The translations under genes were made by a program, and so were the position numbers. Below are positions 52,405-60,803 of a DNA stretch of 64,000 nucleotides, one piece after another (position 1 is the first letter of the stretch; the number at the start of each line of letters is the position of its first letter). Origin of the DNA: an uncultured Candidatus Binatia bacterium (GTDB lineage Bacteria; Desulfobacterota; Binatia; UBA9968; JAJDTQ01); NCBI GenBank assembly GCA_958295985.1, contig OY282432.1:3133001-3197000 (forward strand), written 5' to 3'. The notes under the pieces are model-generated. The model saw nothing but the letters and a program-made list of their open reading frames with translations, was not told where the DNA came from and made no database searches.

Positions 52405-53598
52405 ATGCACTCGGCCCTGGTCCGATACCACGAGATCGCCCTCAAACGCGGCAACCGCGCCTACTTCGTCGAGCATCTCAAGAAGAACCTCAGCACGGCC
52501 TTGCGGGGCATGGGACTCAAGGAGATCCGCAACGCCTCTTCGAGATTGCTGCTGAACTTCAACCAAGACGTAGCGCCGGACGAAGTCGCCGAGCGGCTCG
52601 GCCGCGTCTTCGGCATCGCCAACTTCTCGCTGGTGGAACGTACCGAGAACGACATGGCGGTGCTGGGGGCACGGGTTGTCGAAGCCCTCCAGGGACAGTC
52701 TTTCGACTCTTTCCGCGTCGAGACCCGGCGGGTGGACAAACGTTTTCCGCTGACCTCCAACGACGTCAACCGTGAACTGGGCGCCCTGGTCCAGGCCCAC
52801 TCGGGGGCGCGCGTGGACCTGACCCGACCCGAGCTGACGGTGTCCGTGGAGATCCTGCCGTCGAGCGCCTTCCTGAGCCTGGAACGCGTGCCGGGACCCG
52901 GCGGCCTGCCGGTGGGCGCCAGCGGGCGGCTGGTGTCGCTCATCTCCGGGGGCATCGATTCCCCGGTGTCCTCCTACCGGATGATGCAACGCGGCTGCCG
53001 GCTCATCTTCGTCCACTTCCACAGCAGTCCATTCCTGGACCGCTCGTCCCAGGAGAAGGCCAAAGCGCTCGTGGACATGCTCACCCGTTACCAGTTCGTG
53101 TCGCGGCTCTACCTTGTCCCGTTCGGCGAGATCCAGCGCCGGATCGTCGCTGCCGTGCTGCGCCCGTTGCGGGTGGTGATCTACCGCAGGATGATGCTCC
53201 GGATCGCCTCCACCATCGCCTTGAAGGAACGCGCACGAGCGCTGGTAACCGGGGAGAGCCTGGCCCAGGTGGCTTCCCAGACGCTGCCCAACATCGCGGT
53301 GATCGAGGAGGCCGCGCGACTTCCGGTGCTGCGCCCGCTCATCGGCATGGACAAGCAGGAGATCATCGACCAGGCCATGAACATCGGCACCTTCGAGACC
53401 TCGGTCTTGCCCGATCAGGACTGTTGCCAGCTCTTCGTCCCGAAACACCCGGCGGTAAAGGCCACCCTGCGGCGAGCCCGGGAGGCCGAGGCCGCGCTGG
53501 ACCTGGAGGAACTGGCAAGCCTGGGAGCGGACCACGTCGAAGTCGAGCGCTTTCATTATCCCGAGCCGAAAGAGGACCGCGGGCTGCACGTGGCGTGA
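52405..53598 (+). CDS. thiI: tRNA 4-thiouridine synthase, short form without rhodanese domain
   Basis: 397 residues from ATG 52405 (MHSALVRYHEIALKRGNR is the family start; earlier in-frame starts overlap the divergent cupin gene). THUMP domain about 30-165, PP-loop SGGIDSPVSSYRMMQRGC, GESLAQVASQTLPNIAVIE, and QDCCQLFVPKHP near the C-terminus. The C-terminal rhodanese of E. coli ThiI is absent, as in many bacteria; the separate rhodanese-MoeB protein 3 kb away could help deliver sulfur, which is inference. Confidence 0.95.
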   Translation: MHSALVRYHEIALKRGNRAYFVEHLKKNLSTALRGMGLKEIRNASSRLLLNFNQDVAPDEVAERLGRVFGIANFSLVERTENDMAVLGARVVEALQGQSFDSFRVETRRVDKRFPLTSNDVNRELGALVQAHSGARVDLTRPELTVSVEILPSSAFLSLERVPGPGGLPVGASGRLVSLISGGIDSPVSSYRMMQRGCRLIFVHFHSSPFLDRSSQEKAKALVDMLTRYQFVSRLYLVPFGEIQRRIVAAVLRPLRVVIYRRMMLRIASTIALKERARALVTGESLAQVASQTLPNIAVIEEAARLPVLRPLIGMDKQEIIDQAMNIGTFETSVLPDQDCCQLFVPKHPAVKATLRRAREAEAALDLEELASLGADHVEVERFHYPEPKEDRGLHVA

Positions 53599-53616
53599 CG
53601 GCAGCGCGGGTCGAGG

Positions 53617-53643
53617 CAGGGGCGGGTTCGAAACCCGCCCCTG
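53617..53643. repeat. Family R1 palindrome (copy e, best copy)
   Basis: Perfect 12-bp arms CAGGGGCGGGTT / AACCCGCCCCTG with loop CGA, between thiI and the M20 peptidase and ending 14 bp before its start. The stem could mask that ribosome-binding region. Confidence 0.85.
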
Positions 53644-53657
53644 AACAGGTGCAGAAG

Positions 53658-55067
53658 ATGCAGCTTCGATCATTCATCCGCGAGACCTGGCAGGCGAGCA
53701 TCATCCCGGCGTTGAAGGAGTACATCGCCATCCCCAACGAGTCTCCGGCCTTTGACCCGCAGTGGCGGGAGCACGGACACATGGACCGCGCGGTGGAGCT
53801 CTTCGCGCACTGGGCAAAGGCTCAGAACATTCCCGGTCTGGATCTCCACGTGGCGCGGGCCGAAGGACGGACGCCCCTTCTGGTGATGGAAATACCCGGG
53901 ACGGGACCGGGGACGGTGTTGCTCTACGGTCATCTCGACAAGCAGCCTCCCATGGAAGGATGGCGCCCGGACCTGGGGCCGTGGACACCCGTTCTGGAGG
54001 ACGGCAGGCTCTATGGCCGCGGCGGCGCCGACGACGGTTACGGCATGTTCGCGGCCCTGACCGCGGTCAAGGCACTGAAGCTCGAGGCCGTTCCCTGCGC
54101 CCGTTGCGTCATCCTCATCGAGGCCTGCGAGGAGAGCGGCAGCTTCGATCTCCCTCACTACGTCAATGCGCTGGCGGACCGCATCGGCACGCCGGACTTG
54201 GTGGTGTGCCTGGACTCCGGTTGCGGCGACTACGAACGGATGTGGGTCACCACCTCGTTGCGGGGCGTCATCAACGCCACGCTTTCGGTATCGACCCTGA
54301 CCGAGGGAGTTCATTCCGGCGCGGCCAGCGGCATCGTCCCTTCGAGCTTTCGTATTCTACGGCGCCTGCTGAGCCGCCTGGAGGACGCGAACACCGGGCA
54401 GATCCTGCCGGACGGCCTGCAGGTGGAGATCCCGCCCGATCGGCTGGTCCAGGCCAGGGCCGCGGCGGGAGTGCTCGGCGCGACGCTGCACGAAGGCTAT
54501 CCCTTCCACGCTGGCACCGCACCCGTGGTCGACGATGTCGCCGAGCTGCTGCTGAACCGCACGTGGCGGCCACAACTGGAGATCATCGGCGCCGCCGGAA
54601 TTCCGACCCTTGAGCAGGCCGGCAACGTCCTGCGCCCGGAAACCCGGGTCAAGCTGTCTCTGCGTCTTCCACCTACCGCCGATCCCGGCACCGCGGTGGC
54701 TTGTCTACGGGATACCTTGACCCAGGATCCGCCATACCGGGCCAAGGTGACCTTCAACGCCGGACAAGGCACCGGCGGCTGGAACGCACCGCCGTTCCAG
54801 CCTTGGCTGGAGGATTCCATGACCCGCGCTTCCCGCGAGTTCTTCGGCAGGGACGCCTGCGCCACGGGCGAAGGCGGCACCATCCCGTTCATGGCCATGC
54901 TGGCGGAGAAGTTCCCGAAAGCGCAGTTCATGATCACCGGGGTGCTGGGGCCCAAGTCCAACGCGCACGGACCCAATGAGTTCCTGCACGTCGAAACGGC
55001 CATGAACCTCACGGCCTGCGTCGCGCGCGTGATCCAGGACCACCACCGGGCGGTCAACGGAGTCTGA
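53658..55067 (+). CDS. M20 family metallopeptidase (dipeptidase-like)
   Basis: 469 residues from ATG 53658. M20 features: VLLYGHLDKQPPMEGW (metal His-x-Asp), LYGRGGADDGYGMFAA (bridging Asp), EACEESGS (catalytic Glu pair), lid domain about 190-330 with TEGVHSGAASGIVPS, and GPNEFLHVE near the end. Length and motifs fit the CNDP/dipeptidase branch. Cytoplasmic Zn-dependent hydrolase of small peptides or amide conjugates; it might process material brought in by the peptide-type ABC transporter. Confidence 0.94.
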   Translation: MQLRSFIRETWQASIIPALKEYIAIPNESPAFDPQWREHGHMDRAVELFAHWAKAQNIPGLDLHVARAEGRTPLLVMEIPGTGPGTVLLYGHLDKQPPMEGWRPDLGPWTPVLEDGRLYGRGGADDGYGMFAALTAVKALKLEAVPCARCVILIEACEESGSFDLPHYVNALADRIGTPDLVVCLDSGCGDYERMWVTTSLRGVINATLSVSTLTEGVHSGAASGIVPSSFRILRRLLSRLEDANTGQILPDGLQVEIPPDRLVQARAAAGVLGATLHEGYPFHAGTAPVVDDVAELLLNRTWRPQLEIIGAAGIPTLEQAGNVLRPETRVKLSLRLPPTADPGTAVACLRDTLTQDPPYRAKVTFNAGQGTGGWNAPPFQPWLEDSMTRASREFFGRDACATGEGGTIPFMAMLAEKFPKAQFMITGVLGPKSNAHGPNEFLHVETAMNLTACVARVIQDHHRAVNGV

Positions 55068-55129
55068 CAGGCGCCGCGGTGAGAATACCGGTCGGCGTAT
55101 GACTTTCAGATGGTCGAGTATCGACTTTC

Positions 55130-55245
55130 AAACGGTCCGCGGTGTCCTCCAACAGCCGTAGGCCCCCTTCATTGCCCCAGGGTTCGGAGCACGTAGGCTG
55201 AGTAGGGTCCGGGGAACCCGCACAGGCAGTGGATGAACAGACCTT
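55130..55245 (-). pseudogene. Degenerate fragment of rdgB/HAM1
   Basis: On the minus strand the DNA reads GLFIHCLCGFPGPYSAYVLRT, then (after a frame change) NEGGLRLLEDTADRLK. The intact rdgB at 59435 reads GLFIDGLGGFPGPYSAYVFR followed by TLGNRGVLRLLEGAPDR. DNA similarity extends over about 115 bp. Frameshift, internal stop and loss of both ends show that it is dead. It directly abuts the stop of the HigA-like antitoxin gene. Confidence 0.75.
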
Positions 55246-55249
55246 CACG

Positions 55250-55615
55250 TTAACGTTTTCGACGGATTCCGACGCCCGCACCAAGGACGGACAACTCCCC
55301 TCGCAGAGCCTTACGCTTTCGATCTGTACGGCCGAACTCATCATCGGGCACCAACTTGAGAATCGGACGCATCGACAGCGCGGTCGCGATATCCGCGACC
55401 GTGCGGAGCGTCAGATTTCTGCCACCACCGAATACTTGGGATACGTAACCCGGCGTACGACCCAAACGCTGGGCCAATTCCGTTCGGGTCATGCCGGCAT
55501 CATCAAGGGCCTGCGTCAACGTCTCGGTCACCTCCAAGAGCAGATCTTCTTGCCGAACCAGACGATCGAAGTCCGCGTTGTACTCGACCGGCGAATCGTT
55601 TACGTGCATTTCCAT
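55250..55615 (-). CDS. XRE-family HTH antitoxin (HigA-like)
   Basis: 121 residues. The helix-turn-helix lies at about 43-85: TQALDDAGMTRTELAQRLGR, TPGYVSQVFGGGRNLTLRTVADIATAL. The C-terminal part is Arg/Lys-rich. It is the downstream partner of the toxin: AAGGAG inside the toxin's final codons serves as its ribosome site. It represses its operon and neutralises the toxin. Confidence 0.9.
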   Translation of the reverse strand: MEMHVNDSPVEYNADFDRLVRQEDLLLEVTETLTQALDDAGMTRTELAQRLGRTPGYVSQVFGGGRNLTLRTVADIATALSMRPILKLVPDDEFGRTDRKRKALRGELSVLGAGVGIRRKR

Positions 55616-55620
55616 GACTG

Positions 55621-55995
55621 CTACTCCTTGAAATAGTTGTTGAGATTGTTCACCGCGACGTCCAGATCACGAATCCTGTGTTGATCTCTTTTCTTTTGGA
55701 GCCCGTGAGCGACTACAAACTCTCTTGTTCTTGTCGGCGAGAACGTACCGATAAACCGGAACTGAAAGCTCTTGACCTCCCACAACGCCCATCCGTAGCG
55801 CTCGCCGAGCTTTTTGAATCGCTCTCGAGAGTTCACCCGGCCAGAGCTTGCCAACCGATTGAAGACCGCCTGAATCTTGGCGCGATTGCGTTGATTCAAT
55901 TGCAAAAAGAAATCTCGGGCTGGACTCTTGCCAGACTTGTCGGCTGCCCATACGACTCTACCCCACTCACCCGATGCTGCAATTTGAATCGCCAC
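55621..55995 (-). CDS. HigB/Gp49-like (RelE superfamily) toxin
   Basis: 124 residues. DKSGKSPARDFFLQLNQRNRAKIQAVFNRLASSGRV and RFKKLGERYGWALWEVKS--FRFIGTF match the phage-derived Gp49-like/HigB family of ribosome-dependent mRNA interferases. The toxin precedes the antitoxin (reverse of most TA operons), as in HigBA. Base composition is lower in GC than neighbours, suggesting transfer. The pair sits between an rdgB fragment and a transposase remnant. Confidence 0.9.
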   Translation of the reverse strand: MAIQIAASGEWGRVVWAADKSGKSPARDFFLQLNQRNRAKIQAVFNRLASSGRVNSRERFKKLGERYGWALWEVKSFQFRFIGTFSPTRTREFVVAHGLQKKRDQHRIRDLDVAVNNLNNYFKE

Positions 55996-56009
55996 ACTGA
56001 AGCAGCAAC

Positions 56010-56036
56010 TTTATATATATCTAAACTGAAGGTCAA
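56010..56036 (-). promoter_or_regulatory. Possible promoter of the HigBA-like operon
   Basis: Minus strand TTGACC (56036-56031) and TATAAA (56015-56010) with a short 15-base spacer in an AT-rich patch just upstream of the toxin gene. The alternating TATATATA makes the exact -10 uncertain. Confidence 0.4.
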
Positions 56037-56075
56037 GCTCCCGGGCGAGGTGACGTACGTGTCAGCGTGGGGAGA

Positions 56076-56126
56076 GGGGGTACTCCGGTGGGATGACCAA
56101 GGTCCACAAAGGAAAGGAGTACCCCC
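56076..56126. repeat. 11-bp inverted repeat near transposase remnant
   Basis: GGGGGTACTCC (56076-56086) and GGAGTACCCCC (56116-56126), a perfect 11-bp pair with a 29-base spacer. It could be a hairpin or leftover of an insertion sequence end. It lies in the 393-bp region 55996-56388, the only gene-free stretch over 300 bp; apart from the TA promoter, this repeat and the transposase remnant I see nothing else in it. Confidence 0.5.
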
Positions 56127-56129
56127 GAT

Positions 56130-56207
56130 GCCACGATAGAGAGTCGCAAGGAGGTCCTCGACTACCGCCTGGCCACCGCCGAGAGCGCCGCCCAGTGGGA
56201 ACGGTTG
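56130..56207 (+). pseudogene. Transposase remnant (about 26 residues)
   Basis: The frame at 56130 reads ATIESRKEVLDYRLATAESA followed by AQWERL, a pattern like the catalytic-strand region of DDE transposases (residues after the second Asp, before a LL-DL-RGL continuation). Reading then becomes unrelated. Family not assigned. Confidence 0.4.
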
Positions 56208-56388
56208 ACATTACCCGCTTTCCCCATTCGCTTCAAAAACTCAGAGCCAACTACAGGATCGTCCCGGCTGCCGTTGACAAACAGGTCGATGGAGAGTTTA
56301 GTGTCGAGTCAAACTGCCCCGTCATGGCCGTAACGGCCAGGCTGGAGGGCGGTGAGGCAGAGGCAGTCAACCAAAGGAGGACCCATAC

Positions 56389-57396
56389 ATGAGTAACAGG
56401 AACGGGCGTAAGCGTTTGTCACGTTTGACGATGTGCGCGGTGATGGCCGTCGCCTTGACGGTGCCGTCCGTCGCCGCGGCGGCGGATGCGGTGCAACTCC
56501 GATTCGCAACGGTGGGTCTCGGGTCGGCCTGGTACAACTACGGCGCCGGCATCGCCGACCTGGTGAAGCCCAATCTTCCGGCGGGCTCGACGGTGGACGT
56601 GCTGCCGATTGCCGGCACCATCGGGAACATCAAACTGCTGCAAAGCGGCGAAACCGAACTGGCTCTCAGCTTTCCCATGGCAGCCGCCGAAGGCTGCGGC
56701 GGGTTCGGCACCTTCGACAAGAAGCACGACAAGGTGCGCGGACTCATGGGCGGGCTCGACGTGTATTATTACGGTACCTTCGTGACGGTGAAATCCGGAA
56801 TCGAGTCATGGGAAGAGATCGCCGGCGGCAAGGCGCAAATGCTCACCACCAAGGTCGGCGGTTCCGGCGAGATGGGCTTGCGCCAAATCCTCGCGCTCTA
56901 TGGAAGCAGCAAAGCGGGCGTGGCCAAGAAGGGAGGCAGTGTCAAGTCAATGGCGCGTACGGCCACGGCTGCCGCGATCGGCGACGGCAAGGCCGACGGT
57001 TGGTCCCACGTTGTGACCCGAGGACATCCCGTAGCCACCGAGCTGACGACGCTCACGGACATGAAGATGCTGCCGCTGTCGGACAGTGTGATCAAGGGAA
57101 TGGTCGAAAAGCACGGCTGGGTGGAGGCGGTCATTCCGCCCAACACGTTCAAGGGCCAGACCGCACCCGTCAAGACCGTCAAGGCGGCCACCAACATCAT
57201 GATTCGCGAGGGCGTTTCCGACGATGTCGCTTACACCGTCACCAAAACCGTCATCGAGAACGCGGCCAAGCTGCGGAAAATCCACGCCGGCCTTTCCAAC
57301 TTCGACCCGAAAGACGCGGCCAAGGCCGGGCTGATCGGCAACTGCCCGTTCCATCCCGGCGCGATCAAGTACTATAAAGAGAAGGGCATGATGTAG
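56389..57396 (+). CDS. TRAP transporter solute receptor, TAXI family
   Basis: 335 residues; AAAGGAGG 10 bases before ATG 56389. Signal peptide about 1-32 (MAVALTVPSVAAAADA), then LRFATVGLGSAWYNYGAGIADLVKPNLP, the TAXI opening (ATxGxGSxWY). A family segment GIESWEEIAGGKAQMLTTKVGGSGEMGL is also present. It is a soluble periplasmic receptor that delivers an organic acid (typically glutamate, glutarate or similar) to the fused permease encoded 21 bp downstream. Confidence 0.95.
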   Translation: MSNRNGRKRLSRLTMCAVMAVALTVPSVAAAADAVQLRFATVGLGSAWYNYGAGIADLVKPNLPAGSTVDVLPIAGTIGNIKLLQSGETELALSFPMAAAEGCGGFGTFDKKHDKVRGLMGGLDVYYYGTFVTVKSGIESWEEIAGGKAQMLTTKVGGSGEMGLRQILALYGSSKAGVAKKGGSVKSMARTATAAAIGDGKADGWSHVVTRGHPVATELTTLTDMKMLPLSDSVIKGMVEKHGWVEAVIPPNTFKGQTAPVKTVKAATNIMIREGVSDDVAYTVTKTVIENAAKLRKIHAGLSNFDPKDAAKAGLIGNCPFHPGAIKYYKEKGMM

Positions 57397-57417
57397 CCTT
57401 CCGAGCCCCGTGCCGCG

Positions 57418-59349
57418 ATGGCTTCGCTCGGCTTGCCCGTCGTGCTACCGACCCTGCCGGCTCGCGTTGTCCGCTACGTCTATGCGGGCAGCGCGCTGGC
57501 ATGGTGCTTCGTGCAGTTCCTGCCGTTATACACGGGCGGATACGAGTACGAGATCGTTCTGCTGAGCACACACGTAGGCTCGGCGGTGGCCATCGCCCTG
57601 ATGATAAACGGGGTCGCCGGCGCAAGGCGGCGCGAGGGAGAAGGCGTTCCCCTTCTCGACATGGTCCTGGTCGGCGCCGCCCTTGCGTGCGCGGCGTATT
57701 TCGTGAGTCAGGGGCAGAGGGTGGCGGAGCGCACGGAGGGTGTGGACGCCGTCCATGCTCTCGACTACGTTGCCGGCATCGTTTTCATCGCGATTCTGCT
57801 GGAAGCATGCCGGCGGGCCGCCGGCTCCACGCTCATGTTGGTTGGGGCCGTGTTCATCGCATACGTCTTCACCGGCCCCTATCTCCCCGACCCGATATCC
57901 CATCGCGGACTGTCCCTCAAGCGGTTCATCGACCTTCAGGTGCTCTCGACGTCGGGCATGTTCGGAACGCCGGTCTCGGCGTCGGCGAACATGGTCTTCT
58001 ACTTCGTACTGGTCGGCGCATTTCTCGAACGTTCGGGGGCCGGCAAGCTGTTCGTCGACATCGCCTATGGAGCCACCGCCCGGTCCTGGGGCGGCGCCGG
58101 CAAGGCGGCGGTCATTGCCTCTGCCTTGTTCGGAACGGTTTCGGGCAGCGCCGTTGCCAACGTGCTGCTCAGCGGCCTGATGACCATCCCGCTGATGATC
58201 CGTTCGGGCTTCAAGCGCACGCTTGCCGGCGCCATCGAGGCGACGGCGTCGACCGGAGGCCAGCTCGCACCACCCATCATGGGCGCGGCCGCCTTCATTC
58301 TCGCCGACGTCGTCGGCGTGCGCTACGTCGAAGTGGTGTCCGCGGCCATTGTGCCGGCGGTCCTGTATTACACGTCGCTATTCCTGTTGGTGCACTTCTA
58401 CAGCCTGCGCAACGGGCTCAAGCCCGATTTCGATCTGCCGGTCCGGGAGCACCTGGCCGGACTTGCCGAGCGGTGGCATCTCCTGATCCCTCTCGGCTTC
58501 ATGATCTACCTGCTCATCTCTCAATTTTCCTTGATGACCACCGGTTCCTACACCATCGGCCTCATCATCCTGGTCAGCTTGCTCCGCAAAGCGACCCGAA
58601 TGAGACCCCGTCTGATTTTCGAAGCCGTGACGGGTGGCGTGCGCTCGGCCTCCGAAGTGGCGATTCCTTCCGCGGTCGCCGGTATCATCGTGGGAACCCT
58701 GGTGCATACGGGCATGGCGCTGCGACTTCAGCGGTGGCTTCTGGATATCGCCGGCGACTCGCTCGCCGTTTCGCTCGCCGGGGCCATGGTCCTCACCATC
58801 ATCCTCGGCATGGGGATGCCGACGGCCGCGGCCTATCTGGTCTCCGCCATCCTGGTGGCGCCGGCCCTTCAGACTCTCGGCGTACCGGCTCTACCGGCGC
58901 ACTTGTTCATCCTCTATTTCAGCATACTCTCGATGGTGACGCCGCCGGTGGCGTTGTCGGCCTTCGCCGCGGCGGGTATCAGCGGCGCCAACCTGTGGGG
59001 GACCGGGGCGCGGGCTTTTCTCCTGGCCGTGCCCGGATTTCTCATCCCCTATGCGTTCACCCTCAATCCGGCGTTGCTGTTGATGGGCGGTGCGCAGGAG
59101 ATTCTTCAAGTGCTTGCCACCGCCGCGGGCGGCGTGGCGGTGATGGCCGCGGCATCGGGCGGCTATTTGTTCGGCCCCCTGGCCATGGTCCTCCGCGTGC
59201 CCCTGTTCTGCGCGGGCCCGCTGCTCATCGTGCCCGACCTGGGGACGGACATCATCGGGCTTGGCGCGATCGTCATGATTACCGCTGTTCAGTTCGTTTA
59301 CCAACGAAGGCTCCGCCCCGCCGGCACCCGCCGGCCAGACGAAGACTAG
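57418..59349 (+). CDS. TRAP transporter fused 4TM/12TM permease (TAXI-associated)
   Basis: 643 residues, many membrane helices; DctQ-like N-terminal part (about 1-150) followed by a DctM-like domain. Diagnostic segments: ALFGTVSGSAVANVLLSGLMTIPLMIRSGF, ATASTGGQLAPPIMGAAAFILADVVGVRY, and ILGMGMPTAAAYLVSAILVAPAL. It drives ion-coupled uptake in the inner membrane with its TAXI receptor. It is convergent with rdgB, 85 bp apart. Confidence 0.95.
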   Translation: MASLGLPVVLPTLPARVVRYVYAGSALAWCFVQFLPLYTGGYEYEIVLLSTHVGSAVAIALMINGVAGARRREGEGVPLLDMVLVGAALACAAYFVSQGQRVAERTEGVDAVHALDYVAGIVFIAILLEACRRAAGSTLMLVGAVFIAYVFTGPYLPDPISHRGLSLKRFIDLQVLSTSGMFGTPVSASANMVFYFVLVGAFLERSGAGKLFVDIAYGATARSWGGAGKAAVIASALFGTVSGSAVANVLLSGLMTIPLMIRSGFKRTLAGAIEATASTGGQLAPPIMGAAAFILADVVGVRYVEVVSAAIVPAVLYYTSLFLLVHFYSLRNGLKPDFDLPVREHLAGLAERWHLLIPLGFMIYLLISQFSLMTTGSYTIGLIILVSLLRKATRMRPRLIFEAVTGGVRSASEVAIPSAVAGIIVGTLVHTGMALRLQRWLLDIAGDSLAVSLAGAMVLTIILGMGMPTAAAYLVSAILVAPALQTLGVPALPAHLFILYFSILSMVTPPVALSAFAAAGISGANLWGTGARAFLLAVPGFLIPYAFTLNPALLLMGGAQEILQVLATAAGGVAVMAAASGGYLFGPLAMVLRVPLFCAGPLLIVPDLGTDIIGLGAIVMITAVQFVYQRRLRPAGTRRPDED

Positions 59350-59434
59350 CCGAGTTGCCGGGACACCGGGACCTTCAGGTTTGTAGATCGGGAAGTCACC
59401 CTGTGGCTCACGTCCTCCTGGATGGTCCAGCCGT

Positions 59435-60004
59435 TTAGCGCGAGTTTCCGGAGTTGTGAATCCAGCGGGCAAGGTTCTCCAGCGCCATGCGGCGGTGGGA
59501 CAGTCGGTTCTTGTCGTGGCCGAGCTCGCCGTAGGTCCTTCCCGAGGCGCCCTCGGCGATGAAGATCGGATCGTAGCCCCAGCCCTCTCCTCTGCACTCC
59601 GGGGCGATGGCGCCGGCCACGGCAGAGGGAAAGCACTGGGGAGAGCCGCGGGGAGAGCAGTAGGCGAACACCGACCGGAACGTCGCGCCTCGGTCCGGGG
59701 CGCCCTCCAGCAGGCGCAGGACACCCCGGTTCCCCAAGGTCCGGAAGACGTAGGCCGAGTAGGGGCCGGGGAAGCCGCCCAGGCCGTCGATGAACAGCCC
59801 GGTGTCCTCCACCATGGCGGGGGCGTCCAGTCTCCGGCATGCCTCCCGGGCCTTCTCCGCGGCGATCTCTTCCAGGACATCCGCCTGGATCTCTCGAAGC
59901 TCCAGCCGCGCCATCACCACGGATATCCGGTAGTCCCCTAGAATGGCGCTTACCTCACTGAATTTGTGCTCGTTGGAGGTGGCGAATTTCAGCGGTTTCT
60001 GCAC
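59435..60004 (-). CDS. rdgB: XTP/dITP diphosphatase (RdgB/HAM1)
   Basis: 189 residues from GTG 60004. FATSNEHKFSEVSAIL (substrate motif SNxxK), EIAAEKAREAC, VEDTGLFIDGLGGFPGPYSAYV (active-site Glu-Asp), GYDPIFIAEGASGRTYGEL and LSHRRMALENL are all present. It hydrolyses deaminated purine NTPs to protect DNA. It is complete; a degenerate fragment of a related copy lies at 55.1-55.2 kb. It is located downstream of tRNA-Gly on the same strand. Confidence 0.95.
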   Translation of the reverse strand: MQKPLKFATSNEHKFSEVSAILGDYRISVVMARLELREIQADVLEEIAAEKAREACRRLDAPAMVEDTGLFIDGLGGFPGPYSAYVFRTLGNRGVLRLLEGAPDRGATFRSVFAYCSPRGSPQCFPSAVAGAIAPECRGEGWGYDPIFIAEGASGRTYGELGHDKNRLSHRRMALENLARWIHNSGNSR

Positions 60005-60040
60005 GGCGTCGAAACGGTCGGGGCTGGAATCGAGGATGTC

Positions 60041-60086
60041 GTCGAAACGGTTCGGAGGGAACAGTTCAAAGGAAACGGTTCAAGGG
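60041..60086. repeat. Short degenerate direct repeats between rdgB and tRNA-Gly
   Basis: GAAACGGTTCGGAGG, GAACAGTTCAAAG and GAAACGGTTCAAGG follow one another, with a further GAAACGGTCGGGG at 60011. Possibly slipped-strand repeats in the tRNA downstream region; no function assigned. Confidence 0.4.
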
Positions 60087-60096
60087 GAGTGGGGGT

Positions 60097-60173
60097 TGGA
60101 GCGGGTGACCGGGGTCGAACCGGCGACCTTATGCTTGGCAAGCATACGCTCTAGCCAACTGAGCTACACCCGC
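60097..60173 (-). tRNA. tRNA-Gly (anticodon GCC)
   Basis: Full cloverleaf on the minus strand: acceptor GCGGGTG/CACCCGC, D-arm TAGCTCAGTTGGCTAGAGC, anticodon arm TATGC-TTGCCAA-GCATA with anticodon GCC, T-arm GCCGG-TTCGACC-CCGGT, discriminator U and an encoded CCA end. Confidence 0.97.
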
Positions 60174-60224
60174 ATCCTGGAGGACTTCCTACCTTATCCG
60201 CCCGCTCTTGTCAATTTGCTCGAC

Positions 60225-60788
60225 TCACCGGGAACGGGCACGCAGGGAACGCAGGAACCGGACGTGATAGTCGACACCGGACCAGACCGCGAGCACGGTG
60301 GAGAGCACCAGGAAGTACATGCCCGCGACGAAGAAGTCGATCCCCAGGTAGGGGTAGTGGACCATCAGCCCCACCAGGGCGAAGGTCTGCACCAGCAGTT
60401 TGTACTTGCCCAGTTGGTCGGCCGGAATCACGATGCCCTCGCCCAGGGCTATGCCGCGCAGCACGGTCACCGCCACCTCCCGGGCGACGATGATGACCAC
60501 CAACCACGCCGGCACGTCCGCATCGCCGGGACGATCGACGGCCACCAGCATGATGAGCGCGGTGACTACCAGGAGCTTGTCGGCCAGGGGATCCAGTATC
60601 TTGCCAAAGTCGGATACGCTCTTGTTCCGCCGCGCCAGATAGCCGTCGAGCATGTCGGTGACGGATGCGACGATGAAGACCAGGGCGGCAAACGCGCAGG
60701 ACACCGGGTCGGTGAAGGCCAGCAGGTAGGCCAGGAAGGGCACCAGAAGGATCCGGAACAGGCTCAGCAGGTTGGGCAGTGTCCACAT
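60225..60788 (-). CDS. pgsA: CDP-diacylglycerol-glycerol-3-phosphate 3-phosphatidyltransferase
   Basis: 187 residues from ATG 60788 (GAGGG upstream). The CDP-alcohol phosphotransferase motif is complete: TDMLDGYLARRNKSVSDFGKILDPLADK (D-x2-D-G-x2-A-R-x8-G-x3-D-x3-D). There are four or five membrane helices and the N-terminal WTLPNLLSLFRILLVPFLAYLLAF is the usual PgsA start. It makes phosphatidylglycerol phosphate at the inner membrane. It begins 15 bp after the EamA 2 stop. Confidence 0.95.
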   Translation of the reverse strand: MWTLPNLLSLFRILLVPFLAYLLAFTDPVSCAFAALVFIVASVTDMLDGYLARRNKSVSDFGKILDPLADKLLVVTALIMLVAVDRPGDADVPAWLVVIIVAREVAVTVLRGIALGEGIVIPADQLGKYKLLVQTFALVGLMVHYPYLGIDFFVAGMYFLVLSTVLAVWSGVDYHVRFLRSLRARSR

Positions 60789-60803
60789 GACGCCGGCGGA
60801 CCC

